Assembly: GCA_965369325.1 (NCBI GenBank)
Contig: CBDUQI010000011.1
Span: forward strand, 1 to 50,705
Reading direction: 5' to 3'
Source: CBDUQI01 sp965369325
GTDB taxonomy: Bacteria > Pseudomonadota > Gammaproteobacteria > Steroidobacterales > JBCBZW01
Length of the DNA: 50,705 bases
The translations under genes and the position numbers were made by a program. The notes beneath the pieces are model-generated. The model was not told the origin of the DNA and made no database searches. It was given only the letters and a program-made list of their open reading frames with translations. Positions 15,259-23,502 of the stretch are shown here, piece after piece (position 1 is the stretch's first letter; every line of letters begins with the position of its first letter).

Positions 15259-17309
15259 TGAGCGGCAACGGTGCGAACGTCGCCTTGCGTCGCACCCAGT
15301 TGGGTGTGGTTACCCAATTGCAGATTCGTGGCGCGCTCAGCGGTGATCTGTTGCGGCAACTGCAGCAAGAAGTTGATGCCTGCATAGATCAGCACAAGAT
15401 CAAGATTCTGCTGGACCTTAACAACGTTCCTCTGTTGGATAGCAAGTCGCTGGAACAATTGCTGAACACCCAGGACGCGCTCATGCAGCAGGGCGGTTGG
15501 CTACGGCTGAGCAACGCCAATGCCCTGGTGAGTGAGGTGCTGCGCCTTACCCGTGTGGATGAGTACATCCAGACTCTGGACGCGGACGGCACGTCCGAGC
15601 GCGCGACGGTCCCGGCAGGCAGTAGGCGTCAGCGCCGCCGCCTTGGCGACATTCTGGTTGAGCGCGAGCTGATGAGCAAGCAGCAGGTCGGCGAAGCAAT
15701 GCGGCTGCAGGACACCCTAGGCAAGCGTTTCGGCCAGATAGTGGTTGACCGCGGGCTGGTTTCCGAGGAAGACTTGCTCAAGACACTAGCCGAGCAACTT
15801 GAGCTTGAATACGTTCGATTACGTCCCGGGTTGTACGATCCTGAGATAGCTGGATTGCTGGAGCCGTCGGTGGCACGTCGGCTTAAGGTGCTGCCTCTAT
15901 TCGCGGTACGCCAGGGACTGTTTCTGGCGACCGCCGACCCACAGGCCCTACCGGTACTAGAAGAAGTGCAGGAGCGCACCGGGATGCGTGTGCACCCGGT
16001 TCTTGCCCCGCGCGAGGAAATTCTCAAAGGGGTGAGTGATGGCGGTGGCCTGGATGAACACACAGCCGGGCTGATCGGCGACGTTGATGGCGATCTGGAG
16101 GTAGTGGACAGCTCGCTGCCAGATGACTACGCGGCCATTGATGAGGTGGCAGCGGGCAGCCCGGTCGTCAACCTGGTGAACTCTATTATCCAGCGTGCCG
16201 TGCGCGATGGGGCCAGTGATATTCATATCGAGCCGTTTCGCACCTTGTCGCGCATTCGGTTCCGTATTGATGGTGTGCTGTACGAGTACTCCACCTTACG
16301 CCCGGAGTTGCAACCAGCGCTGGCCTCGCGTCTTAAAGTAATGGCCAATCTGGATATTGCCGAGCGACGGATGCCACAGGACGGGCGCATTCAGGTGCAC
16401 ACTCATGGGCGGTCTGTGGATCTGCGCTTTAGTTCGCTGCCTGGGCTGTTCGGCGAAAAAATCGTCCTGCGCCTATTGGATAAGAACAACGTTGTGCTCG
16501 ATGTTGATCGGCTGGGTATGCACGACGATACGCGCGCCGGATTCAAGCAACTGCTGGGCCGAACTCATGGCTTATTGCTCGTTACCGGTCCGACCGGCAG
16601 TGGCAAGACCACTACCTTGTACGCCGCTATGTCGATGTTGAATTCGCTGGAGCGCTGCCTGGTGACGATTGAGGATCCGGTGGAGTACCAGATCGACATC
16701 ATCAATCAGAACGAGGTACGTGCCAACATAGGTCTGAGTTTTGCGAAAGTGCTTAAGCACGTGCTTCGCCAAGACCCGGATGTGGTCATGGTAGGTGAGA
16801 TCCGAGAGCGAGAAACTGCCGAAATTGCTGTGCAAGCAGCACTCACCGGGCACCTGGTGCTCTCAACGCTGCATACTAACGACAGCCTGGGCGCCATCAC
16901 CCGCCTGCTGGATATGGGGATTGAGCCGTATCTGTTGTCTTCTGCGTTGATCGGGGTTGTGGCACAGCGGTTGGTGCGCACGGTGTGTCCCGAGTGCAAG
17001 ACAAGTTTTCGCGTAAACCCTGAGTTGGCTTGCCGGCATGGATGGGATCCGACGGCGCATATCCTGCTCGCACGCGGGCGAGGATGCGAGCAGTGTTACG
17101 ACTCCGGCTACAAGGGGCGTATGGGCATTCACGAGTTGATTCAAGTTGACGCGCCCTTGCAGGATATCATCATGCGCTCGCCCACGCGTGACATGCTGGC
17201 TGATTATCTAAGTACCAATAAAGTGCGGACCTTGCGTACTGACGGGATGTCACGGGTGCTGGAGCAGCACACAACGCTGGAGGAGTTAGCCCGCGTCACC
17301 ACCATCTAG
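15258..17309 (+). CDS. STAS-MshEN-GspE/MshE-type secretion ATPase fusion
   Basis: 683 residues. Residues 5-108 look like a STAS domain: beta-strand LDLNNVPLLDSKSLEQLL with the regulatory Ser 62 after Asp 61. Residues 128-255 match MshEN, with tandem RLGDILVERELMSKQQVGEAM and RFGQIVVDRGLVSEEDLLKTL units, the known c-di-GMP-binding motif. The motor has Walker A GPTGSGKT (444-451), Walker B DVVMVGE (507-513), a GHLVLSTLHTN His box and a zinc tetracysteine (577, 580, 610, 613). It should power pilus or pseudopilus assembly at the inner membrane. The STAS front end is unusual; STAS modules normally act in phospho-Ser partner switching. It overlaps the GGDEF-EAL gene by one base and precedes the platform protein. 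Confidence 0.92.
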   Translation: MSGNGANVALRRTQLGVVTQLQIRGALSGDLLRQLQQEVDACIDQHKIKILLDLNNVPLLDSKSLEQLLNTQDALMQQGGWLRLSNANALVSEVLRLTRVDEYIQTLDADGTSERATVPAGSRRQRRRLGDILVERELMSKQQVGEAMRLQDTLGKRFGQIVVDRGLVSEEDLLKTLAEQLELEYVRLRPGLYDPEIAGLLEPSVARRLKVLPLFAVRQGLFLATADPQALPVLEEVQERTGMRVHPVLAPREEILKGVSDGGGLDEHTAGLIGDVDGDLEVVDSSLPDDYAAIDEVAAGSPVVNLVNSIIQRAVRDGASDIHIEPFRTLSRIRFRIDGVLYEYSTLRPELQPALASRLKVMANLDIAERRMPQDGRIQVHTHGRSVDLRFSSLPGLFGEKIVLRLLDKNNVVLDVDRLGMHDDTRAGFKQLLGRTHGLLLVTGPTGSGKTTTLYAAMSMLNSLERCLVTIEDPVEYQIDIINQNEVRANIGLSFAKVLKHVLRQDPDVVMVGEIRERETAEIAVQAALTGHLVLSTLHTNDSLGAITRLLDMGIEPYLLSSALIGVVAQRLVRTVCPECKTSFRVNPELACRHGWDPTAHILLARGRGCEQCYDSGYKGRMGIHELIQVDAPLQDIIMRSPTRDMLADYLSTNKVRTLRTDGMSRVLEQHTTLEELARVTTI

Positions 17310-17339
17310 CAGGTGTTGCGCGGCCAGCGGAGCAATATT

Positions 17340-18470
17340 ATGGCGATAGAAGTCAATTCTGCGACTGCACCTGCGGCGACATCTCACGCTCCACCGAAGC
17401 GCGTTGGAATCCAGTTCCCGCGCCTGGGTCAACCCAGATTAACTGGCGCCGACAGAATGTTCTTCACCGAGCAACTCAGCCTGATGCTCGACAGCGGCGT
17501 GACGTTGTTAAGTGCCCTGAACAGCATGCGCCGCCATACAAAACGTGAGGCGCTGAAACTGCTGGTAGGCGAGCTGGCTGAAGAGGTAACCAATGGTCGC
17601 GCGTTATCCAGCGCATTGGCGAAGCACCCCGAAGTGTTCTCCTCGTCCTACGTAAACCTCGTTGCCGCGAGCGAGGCGGGCGGCTTTATGTCAACAGTGC
17701 TAACCCAGATTCAGGCGATGGAGCAGCGGGCCGAGCGAATGCGTTCGACATTTGTCGCCGCAATGTTCTATCCGATCGTGCTTGCCTTGCTCTCTGCAGC
17801 GGTGACGGTGTTCGTGCTGGTAGTGGTGTTCCCCAAATTCGATGTCATTTTTCAGCGTATACGCGATGATCTTCCGCTAAGTACCCAGGTGCTGCTGGCG
17901 CTTAGCGAGAGCCTGAGCCAGCATTGGATGCTCTGGGCGTTCGGTACCTGCGCCACCTTGCTTGGCATCAGTATCTGGATCCGGAGCGAAGTGGGGGTCG
18001 CGATTCTGGATAAAGCGCGAATCCACCTGCCAATCCTGCGTCAGTTCTTTCCCAAGTTCTATCTGGTGCAGGCGATGCGGGTGCTCAGTCTCAGTTTGAT
18101 GAATGGCGTCAACATCACCGATGCCCTAAGTGCCTGTCGCGATGTGGTGCCCAATCGGTATTTTCGCCAGTTCTTGGTCGATGTCGAACGCAGCGTGCAC
18201 GATGGCGCGGGTGTTGCTTCGGTGTTTAGGCGTACCGATTTTGTTCCTTCGCAGATTAGCGAGATGGTGGAAACCGGTGAGCAGGCCGGTAGTCTTGCAC
18301 AGGTGCTTGGGCGGTTGTCCGAGCACTACGAGGAACAGCTTCGGCGCTCGCTGGAGCAGTTTTCTAAGTTGGCCGAGCCAGCCATGTTGCTGGTCATGGG
18401 TGTGTTGGTGGGTTTCCTGGTGTCCTCGTTAATCCTACCCATCTTTCAGGTCTCGCGCGTGGTCAACTGA
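17340..18470 (+). CDS. Pilus/type II secretion platform protein (GspF/PilC/MshG family)
   Basis: 376 residues with two T2SSF repeats. The first begins MFFTEQLSLMLDSGVTLLSALNSM and the second VQAMRVLSLSLMNGVNITDALSA. Transmembrane helices lie around 145-170, 195-215 and 345-370. It anchors the assembly ATPase at the inner membrane and probably rotates to add pilin subunits. ATG 17340 is chosen because GGAG lies seven bases upstream; an in-frame GTG at 17313 is less likely. It follows the STAS-ATPase after 30 bases and closes the operon before the gap with the CRP-type site. Confidence 0.93.
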   Translation: MAIEVNSATAPAATSHAPPKRVGIQFPRLGQPRLTGADRMFFTEQLSLMLDSGVTLLSALNSMRRHTKREALKLLVGELAEEVTNGRALSSALAKHPEVFSSSYVNLVAASEAGGFMSTVLTQIQAMEQRAERMRSTFVAAMFYPIVLALLSAAVTVFVLVVVFPKFDVIFQRIRDDLPLSTQVLLALSESLSQHWMLWAFGTCATLLGISIWIRSEVGVAILDKARIHLPILRQFFPKFYLVQAMRVLSLSLMNGVNITDALSACRDVVPNRYFRQFLVDVERSVHDGAGVASVFRRTDFVPSQISEMVETGEQAGSLAQVLGRLSEHYEEQLRRSLEQFSKLAEPAMLLVMGVLVGFLVSSLILPIFQVSRVVN

Positions 18471-18492
18471 CACTCCGCCGTAAGCGGCAGGT

Positions 18493-18508
18493 TGTGACGG
18501 TCATCACA
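18493..18508. promoter_or_regulatory. CRP/Vfr-type binding site
   Basis: TGTGA-CGGTCA-TCACA is an exact match to the cyclic-AMP receptor half-sites with the standard six-base spacer, 129 bases upstream of the first prepilin gene and just after the platform gene. Type IV pilus and pseudopilin genes are often cAMP-CRP/Vfr dependent, so it may give the prepilin genes their own promoter. Confidence 0.6.
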
Positions 18509-18637
18509 TTCCGGGCGTGCCTACAAGCGCGGTGTCACCCCGATCGCAGAGTTGGGGAACCTGATCACAGACTAGTGCTCCGATATTCTCTACATTCACA
18601 GGCCGTGTGACATGATAGGTCAATACAAGAGGTGTGG

Positions 18638-19144
18638 ATGAATCTGGCAAACCGCAGAGGACGTGGCTTCACGCTCGTCGAGTTGCTTATCGTCGTCATA
18701 ATTCTGGCGATTCTTGCCGGTATTGTAATTCCGCAGTTCGCCGCCTCTACCGACGATGCAAACCGGGCCGCCTATGAAACCAACCTGGCCAATTTGCGCG
18801 CTGTTGTGGAACTGTACCGCCAGCAACATGGCGAGTACCCTGGCGCGAACGCCTCCGGAACCGTTACTTGCGTGAACGGTACCAACCAGACCGGCGCCGC
18901 AGGTACCGCATCGTTGGAACAGCAGCTAACCCTGTACACCGATCAGAACGGCAATGCCTGCACTGGGTTTGATTCGACCACCTTTCGCTTTGGGCCGTAT
19001 CTGAGAGACGGTTTGCCGTCGAATCCTCTGGGCACCAGCGGTGCAGTCACCGTGGTATCGACGGGCGTTCTCGGCCTGACCACTAGTGGTACCGGTGGCT
19101 GGCGCTTCGACTCAGTCACCGGTGAGCTGATCGGAGATCAGTAA
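18638..19144 (+). CDS. Major pseudopilin/prepilin, GspG-like
   Basis: 168-residue prepilin with a leader ending NRRGRG before FTLVELLIVVIILAILAGIV. Cleavage is after Gly 10 and Glu is at mature position 5. The mature part has the GspG-like ordering (AAYETNLANLRAVVELYRQQHGEYP), a cysteine pair likely to form a C-terminal loop, and a GWRFDSVTGEL ending seen in GspG/MshA-type subunits. ATG 18638 is preferred to GTG 18632 because AAGAGG lies five bases upstream. As first and best-spaced prepilin it is probably the main subunit (inference). Confidence 0.92.
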   Translation: MNLANRRGRGFTLVELLIVVIILAILAGIVIPQFAASTDDANRAAYETNLANLRAVVELYRQQHGEYPGANASGTVTCVNGTNQTGAAGTASLEQQLTLYTDQNGNACTGFDSTTFRFGPYLRDGLPSNPLGTSGAVTVVSTGVLGLTTSGTGGWRFDSVTGELIGDQ

Positions 19145-19208
19145 CCGCCTGCACTGGGATACCCTATAACCTTGCAAGGGTGATTGTAGCGCCCACGGTA
19201 GTGCCAGC

Positions 19209-19775
19209 GTGAGAGATCGCGGATTCACACTTGTCGAACTGCTACTGGTGCTGGGCCTGCTCGGCCTGATTGCGATGATGGTTGCCCCCGGAGGCGTGGA
19301 TCAACAACGCCTGGCATTGACCACCGCCGCCAATGACGTCGCGCAGGCCATGCGATACGCGCGCAACGAATCCATCCGCCGCAACGAGCACTTTGGTGTG
19401 GATGTGTCTGCAGATGGCAGCGAGGTGTTGTTGTTTCGTCTGAACACCACAACCACGCCCAACAGCTTTGAGTACACTTTGGAGAACCCAGGTACACGCC
19501 AGCCCTACGAGGTGGCACTGACCCGTACCGGCGAGAGAATCTCTGCTCAGCCGTACTTTACCTTTCGAACCAGCTCCGACGCGGAGTCTGCGCTGAGTTT
19601 TAATCCATTCGGTGAACCTGCCAGTGTGGGCAACACGGGTCTTTTGCGCTTTGGTGGGCTGGTGCTGAGTGGCGATGCCTACAGCGTGGAAGTGACGGTG
19701 AGTACCGTAGGACGAGTGCAAGTGGGTGAGTTGTCCGCGGCGGCCTCAGATGCTGGCAATCCGTTCTTTCCCTGA
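19209..19775 (+). CDS. Minor pseudopilin, GspH/FimT-like
   Basis: 188 residues. A very short leader MRDRG is followed by FTLVELLLVLGLLGLIAMMV (Glu at mature position 5). The following AANDVAQAMRYARNESIRRNEHFGV segment is typical of GspH/FimT proteins, and the rest is beta-rich. The GTG start is four codons before the cleavage site. It is likely part of the initiating tip complex. It is followed after three bases by the GspI-like gene. Confidence 0.9.
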   Translation: MRDRGFTLVELLLVLGLLGLIAMMVAPGGVDQQRLALTTAANDVAQAMRYARNESIRRNEHFGVDVSADGSEVLLFRLNTTTTPNSFEYTLENPGTRQPYEVALTRTGERISAQPYFTFRTSSDAESALSFNPFGEPASVGNTGLLRFGGLVLSGDAYSVEVTVSTVGRVQVGELSAAASDAGNPFFP

Positions 19776-19778
19776 TTC

Positions 19779-20264
19779 GTGGCTATTGTGGTGATGCCAT
19801 TTGGAACCGAGCAGGCGGGGTTTTCCTACGTCGAACTGATGGCGGCAACTGTACTGTTGGTGCTGGCTGCCGCGCCCGCGATTGATGCCTTGCGTACCGG
19901 CTTCATGTTAGCCGAAGTGGGCGACACGGAGTTGCGCGAATTTTATTTGCTGCAAGGGCGAATGGAGGAAGTCCTGGCGCAGCCATTCAGTGATCTGTTG
20001 GCCGCGGCCGCAGCGACAAATTCCCCGGCAGTGGCCGGCATCTACTCCGATGCAGCCGACGCTAACTTTCCCATCCAGGTGTATCTGGGCTATTACGATG
20101 CGATTAACAGTGACAACGATGCAGATCCGTTCACTATCCTGGATCCCAATACGGACGGAGATTTCAGTCCGTACACCGGCGGCGAGGCCGATATCCGCAC
20201 GCTATGGGTGCGAGTGGAAGCACTGGGTGGCGGCAGCGCGTTCGAGACGGTGACCGGAAAATGA
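19779..20264 (+). CDS. Minor pseudopilin, GspI/MshD-like
   Basis: 161 residues. Leader MAIVVMPFGTEQAG, then FSYVELMAATVLLVLAAAPA with Glu at mature position 5. The mature part has the ELREFYLLQGRMEEVLAQPF helix typical of GspI/PilV-like minor subunits that sit near the tip, and a short beta domain rich in Asp. The GTG start is three bases after the previous stop and its TGA overlaps the ATG of the next gene. Confidence 0.87.
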   Translation: MAIVVMPFGTEQAGFSYVELMAATVLLVLAAAPAIDALRTGFMLAEVGDTELREFYLLQGRMEEVLAQPFSDLLAAAAATNSPAVAGIYSDAADANFPIQVYLGYYDAINSDNDADPFTILDPNTDGDFSPYTGGEADIRTLWVRVEALGGGSAFETVTGK

Positions 20265-21250
20265 ACGTGGCGAGGCGATGTGGCCCGACGCTCGGCTGCG
20301 GTGTGCGCAGTGGTGGCTATACGCTGGTCGAGGTTCTGCTCGTGACAGTGCTTTCTGCCATGCTGATCGGTGCAGCCAATGAGCTGGTGACTCAGGCCAA
20401 TACTCTGCAAGCGGAGTTGAAAACTCGCGTTGCAGTTCAAGGTGATATCGAATTCGCATTCCAACGTCTGCAGCTGGCGTTGAGCGGCGATACTCAAATT
20501 CTCCTGCCGCTTGCGGATAAAGGTGATACGGCTGAGGACGAGGGGTTGCGGGAGGAGTCGGTGCCAGCGTCCGGGTCAGGCGGTACGGCCGTGCTGGCTG
20601 TTCGCCTTGACCGCAACATCGATCGCGACCAGGACGGTTACGCTGATGCTGATAACGATCAGGATGGTCTGGTAGACGAGGACCTTGGCTCGGACATGAC
20701 CAATGACTACGTGAATGGCATCGTCGGCATTGATGATGACAACGATGGTTCCATTGACGAGAGCTTCTTTGGCATCTCCACCGACGACGACGAGCGCCTA
20801 TTTGTATCGGATGAAGACAAACTCAACGGCGTGGACGATGACGGTGACGGCAACGTGGACGAAGACGTCTCGGGCGATATGAACGACGACAACGCACCGG
20901 GCATCGCGGGATTGGACGACGATGGTGATGGTACTGTCGATGAAGGCAACGACAATGATGACGATGAGGATGGCAGTGAGGACGAGGATTGGATAGACGC
21001 CGTCGTTTTTTATCTGGATGGCGGCCGGCTGATCGAGCGCATGCCGGCCAATTGGGACGTGAGCGGCAACGGCCAGGTGAATGGCGAGGATTATCTGGAA
21101 GCAGAGATTGTCGAGAACGTTACCTACTTTCGGGTGCGCCGCATAGATAGCGGCCGTGCCACACTGGTGGACATTACGCTGCAGGTGCTCAGCGACGATG
21201 GTGAAACGCTACAGATGCAGACCATGTACCGGGTAGGCACTGGCAGGTGA
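20261..21250 (+). CDS. GspJ-like minor pseudopilin with acidic calcium-binding-like insert
   Basis: 329 residues. Leader of 19 residues ending RSGG before YTLVEVLLVTVLSAMLIGAA (Glu at mature position 5), then the helix AELKTRVAVQGDIEFAFQRL. Between about residues 125 and 250 lies a highly acidic region with repeated DxDxDGxxDE motifs (for example DQDGYADADNDQDG and DDDGDGNVDEDVSGD), resembling calcium-binding or thrombospondin type 3 loops. The GspJ-like beta fold then resumes. Start and stop overlap both neighbours by four bases. Calcium is known to stabilise some pseudopilins; the size of this insert is unusual. Confidence 0.88.
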   Translation: MNVARRCGPTLGCGVRSGGYTLVEVLLVTVLSAMLIGAANELVTQANTLQAELKTRVAVQGDIEFAFQRLQLALSGDTQILLPLADKGDTAEDEGLREESVPASGSGGTAVLAVRLDRNIDRDQDGYADADNDQDGLVDEDLGSDMTNDYVNGIVGIDDDNDGSIDESFFGISTDDDERLFVSDEDKLNGVDDDGDGNVDEDVSGDMNDDNAPGIAGLDDDGDGTVDEGNDNDDDEDGSEDEDWIDAVVFYLDGGRLIERMPANWDVSGNGQVNGEDYLEAEIVENVTYFRVRRIDSGRATLVDITLQVLSDDGETLQMQTMYRVGTGR

Positions 21251-23400
21251 GGTTCTCAGGTGCTTCGCAACAGGGCTTTGTCATGCTCATGGTCAGTCTG
21301 TTTCTGGTAATACTGGCGTTTGTCGCGATGCTCCCACGTAGCCTGCAGCAAAACCGTCCGTTCGAACTGGTCGGCCTGCATGAAAGTGCCCGGGCACGTT
21401 ATCTGGCGGAGGCCGGGGTGTCGATTGCTCGAGCGCAACTGTCAGACGCGCAATGCGACTCGTATAGGGATGTGGGTGGCTCGCTCGGCAGTGGTTCCAG
21501 TTACACCGCTGCGTTCGATACCGACGCAGGCTCTCCGGTAACCATATCCGGGCTCGGCAATGTGGGCCTCAGTCAGCGTTCATTTATATCCACCCAACTC
21601 GTCTACGACGCCGCCCAGGTGTACGAACTGACCATCACCGGCACGGATGCAGTCTCCGATACGCATGTGGAGTCCGGCAGGCCCGATGATGTGTTCGGTA
21701 CCGCGAATGACGTCAAGATCAATCCCAACGGCAAGCACGCACTGTTGTGGTTTTCGCTAGGTGATCTTCCATCCTATGTACAGATTGTCTCCGCCAGTTT
21801 GGTGTTTTTCCCAACAGCGGCCGGCAATTCGTCGGAGCACATGACGGTCTCGGCCTATCGGGTGACATCGCCTTGGAGCGAAGACTCGGCGAGTTGGAAA
21901 GCATCCGGTTATGGGGATTGGGCCAGCCCCGGCGGGGATGTCTTCGCCGTACCGGTGAACAGTACTCTGGTGACCGATAAGAACCAGGAGTATCAACTGG
22001 AGGTAGGCAGATTGGTCGCCGACTGGTACTCGGGTGCGGTAGACAATGTCGGGCTTTTGCTGGCCGTGACCAGTGGCCCCAGCGAGGTGAGATTTGTCTC
22101 GCATGATTATGGCAGCGGGCAGCCCGCGAGCCTGGTTGTACGCTATACCTGCGTGTGCGGTGTGCCCTGCGGGAGCGCAGGAGCTGTCGAGGTGGAGCGT
22201 GTCGCCTTCACCGTGCTGGATGAGGTTTGGATAGATGGGGTTGCCTACGCTAACGAGGACGTTATCGCCTGGGATCCACTCACCGGTGCCACCACGAAGT
22301 TACTCGATGGGAGTGCCCGCTCCATGAGCGACACAGCCATTAACAGTCTGGATATTCTTGGGCCCAACGAGTATGTGTTGTCCTTTAGCAGCAGCATACG
22401 CCTGGCCTGGCAGCAACTGGAACCGGATGATGCCATCGCGTACTACCCTAGTTACAGCGCGGTGTCTAAGCGGTTGTCTGGCGATTCTACGTTCCTGGCT
22501 GACGAAGACATTGATGCTCTTAGCTACCTTCCCAACGGGCGGGTGCTGCTCTCCACAGCCGGTCCTGCCACCATCGATGGATTGAATGTTGCCGACGCCG
22601 ATCTGGTGGAGTATGACCTTGAATCCGGCACGGCCGTGCTGGTGTTGAGCGAGTTGGCGTTGCCGGTAAGCGGTAACGCCGATATTGATGGAGTGCAGGC
22701 GCTAGCGGACGGGCGTCTGGTCGTTTCTTTCGCCGAAGACGTGCTGCTCAACGGCAAGGGAGTGAGCGATGGCGACATGGTGCTGTACGACCCGCGCACG
22801 CAGAGCGTGCAGCTGACGTTTAGTGAGGATGACACGTTCGAAACCGGTGGCGATATCAAGGGTGTGTTCGATAACCGCTCGCATCTGCAGACCGGGCTGG
22901 TGCGCCTGTCCTCCACCCAGGGCACGTACATTGATCAGGCCGTCAAAGACGCCAATTTTGCCAACGAGTCGCACATGCGATTGGGGGCGAGTGAGATGAT
23001 GCTGATCGAGTTTGAGTTCTCCGAACTTCCCGAAGGCGCATCCGTCACCTCGGCAAAATTGTACCTTGCGCTGGCGAGTCCGCCGAGCACGCCCGCGGCA
23101 TTGGTCATCTCCTCGGTGAGCAATCTGTGGGCGGCGGAGGATGTGACTTGGAGCACATTCCAGGAGAGTAACTCGGCGGTCGCCTTGGGGTTTTTCACAG
23201 CTCAGCCGTTGGCTGGCAGTTGGGCGGAAGTCAACGTACCCCCTGCTTTGGTTCATGAGTGGGTAGATGGGGTGCGCACCAACGCCGGCTTCGCCTTGTC
23301 TGCGTTCCTCGGTTGGACGGGCAGCTTTAGCGTGCACGGGCGCGAGAGCAGTACGCGCATATTGCGCCCACAACTCATTATTGAATACACCACCCCGTAG
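21247..23400 (+). CDS. Large PilX/GspK/MshQ-like tip protein with DNRLRE-like domains
   Basis: 717 residues. Leader MRFSGASQQG and hydrophobic FVMLMVSLFLVILAFVAML show a prepilin-like N-terminus, with Met instead of Glu at mature position 5, as allowed in GspK-type tip subunits. The helix LHESARARYLAEAGVSIARAQL is PilX/GspK-like. Two beta-rich domains at about 115-305 and 565-717 resemble DNRLRE modules (each with SAxLxxx, W-x-E-x-x-x-W and a final Leu-Ile-Ile-Glu-Tyr-Thr-like strand). Between them is a region of propeller-like repeats (DxDxxxYDxxxG). It should cap the fibre and bind a surface or glycan (inference). GTG start overlaps the previous stop. Confidence 0.85.
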   Translation: MRFSGASQQGFVMLMVSLFLVILAFVAMLPRSLQQNRPFELVGLHESARARYLAEAGVSIARAQLSDAQCDSYRDVGGSLGSGSSYTAAFDTDAGSPVTISGLGNVGLSQRSFISTQLVYDAAQVYELTITGTDAVSDTHVESGRPDDVFGTANDVKINPNGKHALLWFSLGDLPSYVQIVSASLVFFPTAAGNSSEHMTVSAYRVTSPWSEDSASWKASGYGDWASPGGDVFAVPVNSTLVTDKNQEYQLEVGRLVADWYSGAVDNVGLLLAVTSGPSEVRFVSHDYGSGQPASLVVRYTCVCGVPCGSAGAVEVERVAFTVLDEVWIDGVAYANEDVIAWDPLTGATTKLLDGSARSMSDTAINSLDILGPNEYVLSFSSSIRLAWQQLEPDDAIAYYPSYSAVSKRLSGDSTFLADEDIDALSYLPNGRVLLSTAGPATIDGLNVADADLVEYDLESGTAVLVLSELALPVSGNADIDGVQALADGRLVVSFAEDVLLNGKGVSDGDMVLYDPRTQSVQLTFSEDDTFETGGDIKGVFDNRSHLQTGLVRLSSTQGTYIDQAVKDANFANESHMRLGASEMMLIEFEFSELPEGASVTSAKLYLALASPPSTPAALVISSVSNLWAAEDVTWSTFQESNSAVALGFFTAQPLAGSWAEVNVPPALVHEWVDGVRTNAGFALSAFLGWTGSFSVHGRESSTRILRPQLIIEYTTP

Positions 23401-23502
23401 CCGACGCTTCAACTTGCCTTGGGTTCTCATTATTTTGTTCAAGCTGCCGACATATTAACAACAAGGAATTGTTGATACCGCCTGCTCTGGAGTATGCAGC
23501 GA

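Noticed and set aside
21247..23400. Idea that the prepilin-like N-terminus is a normal signal peptide
   Set aside because: The Gly-Phe junction, the PilX/GspK-like helix after it and its place at the end of the prepilin run favour a prepilin-type protein.
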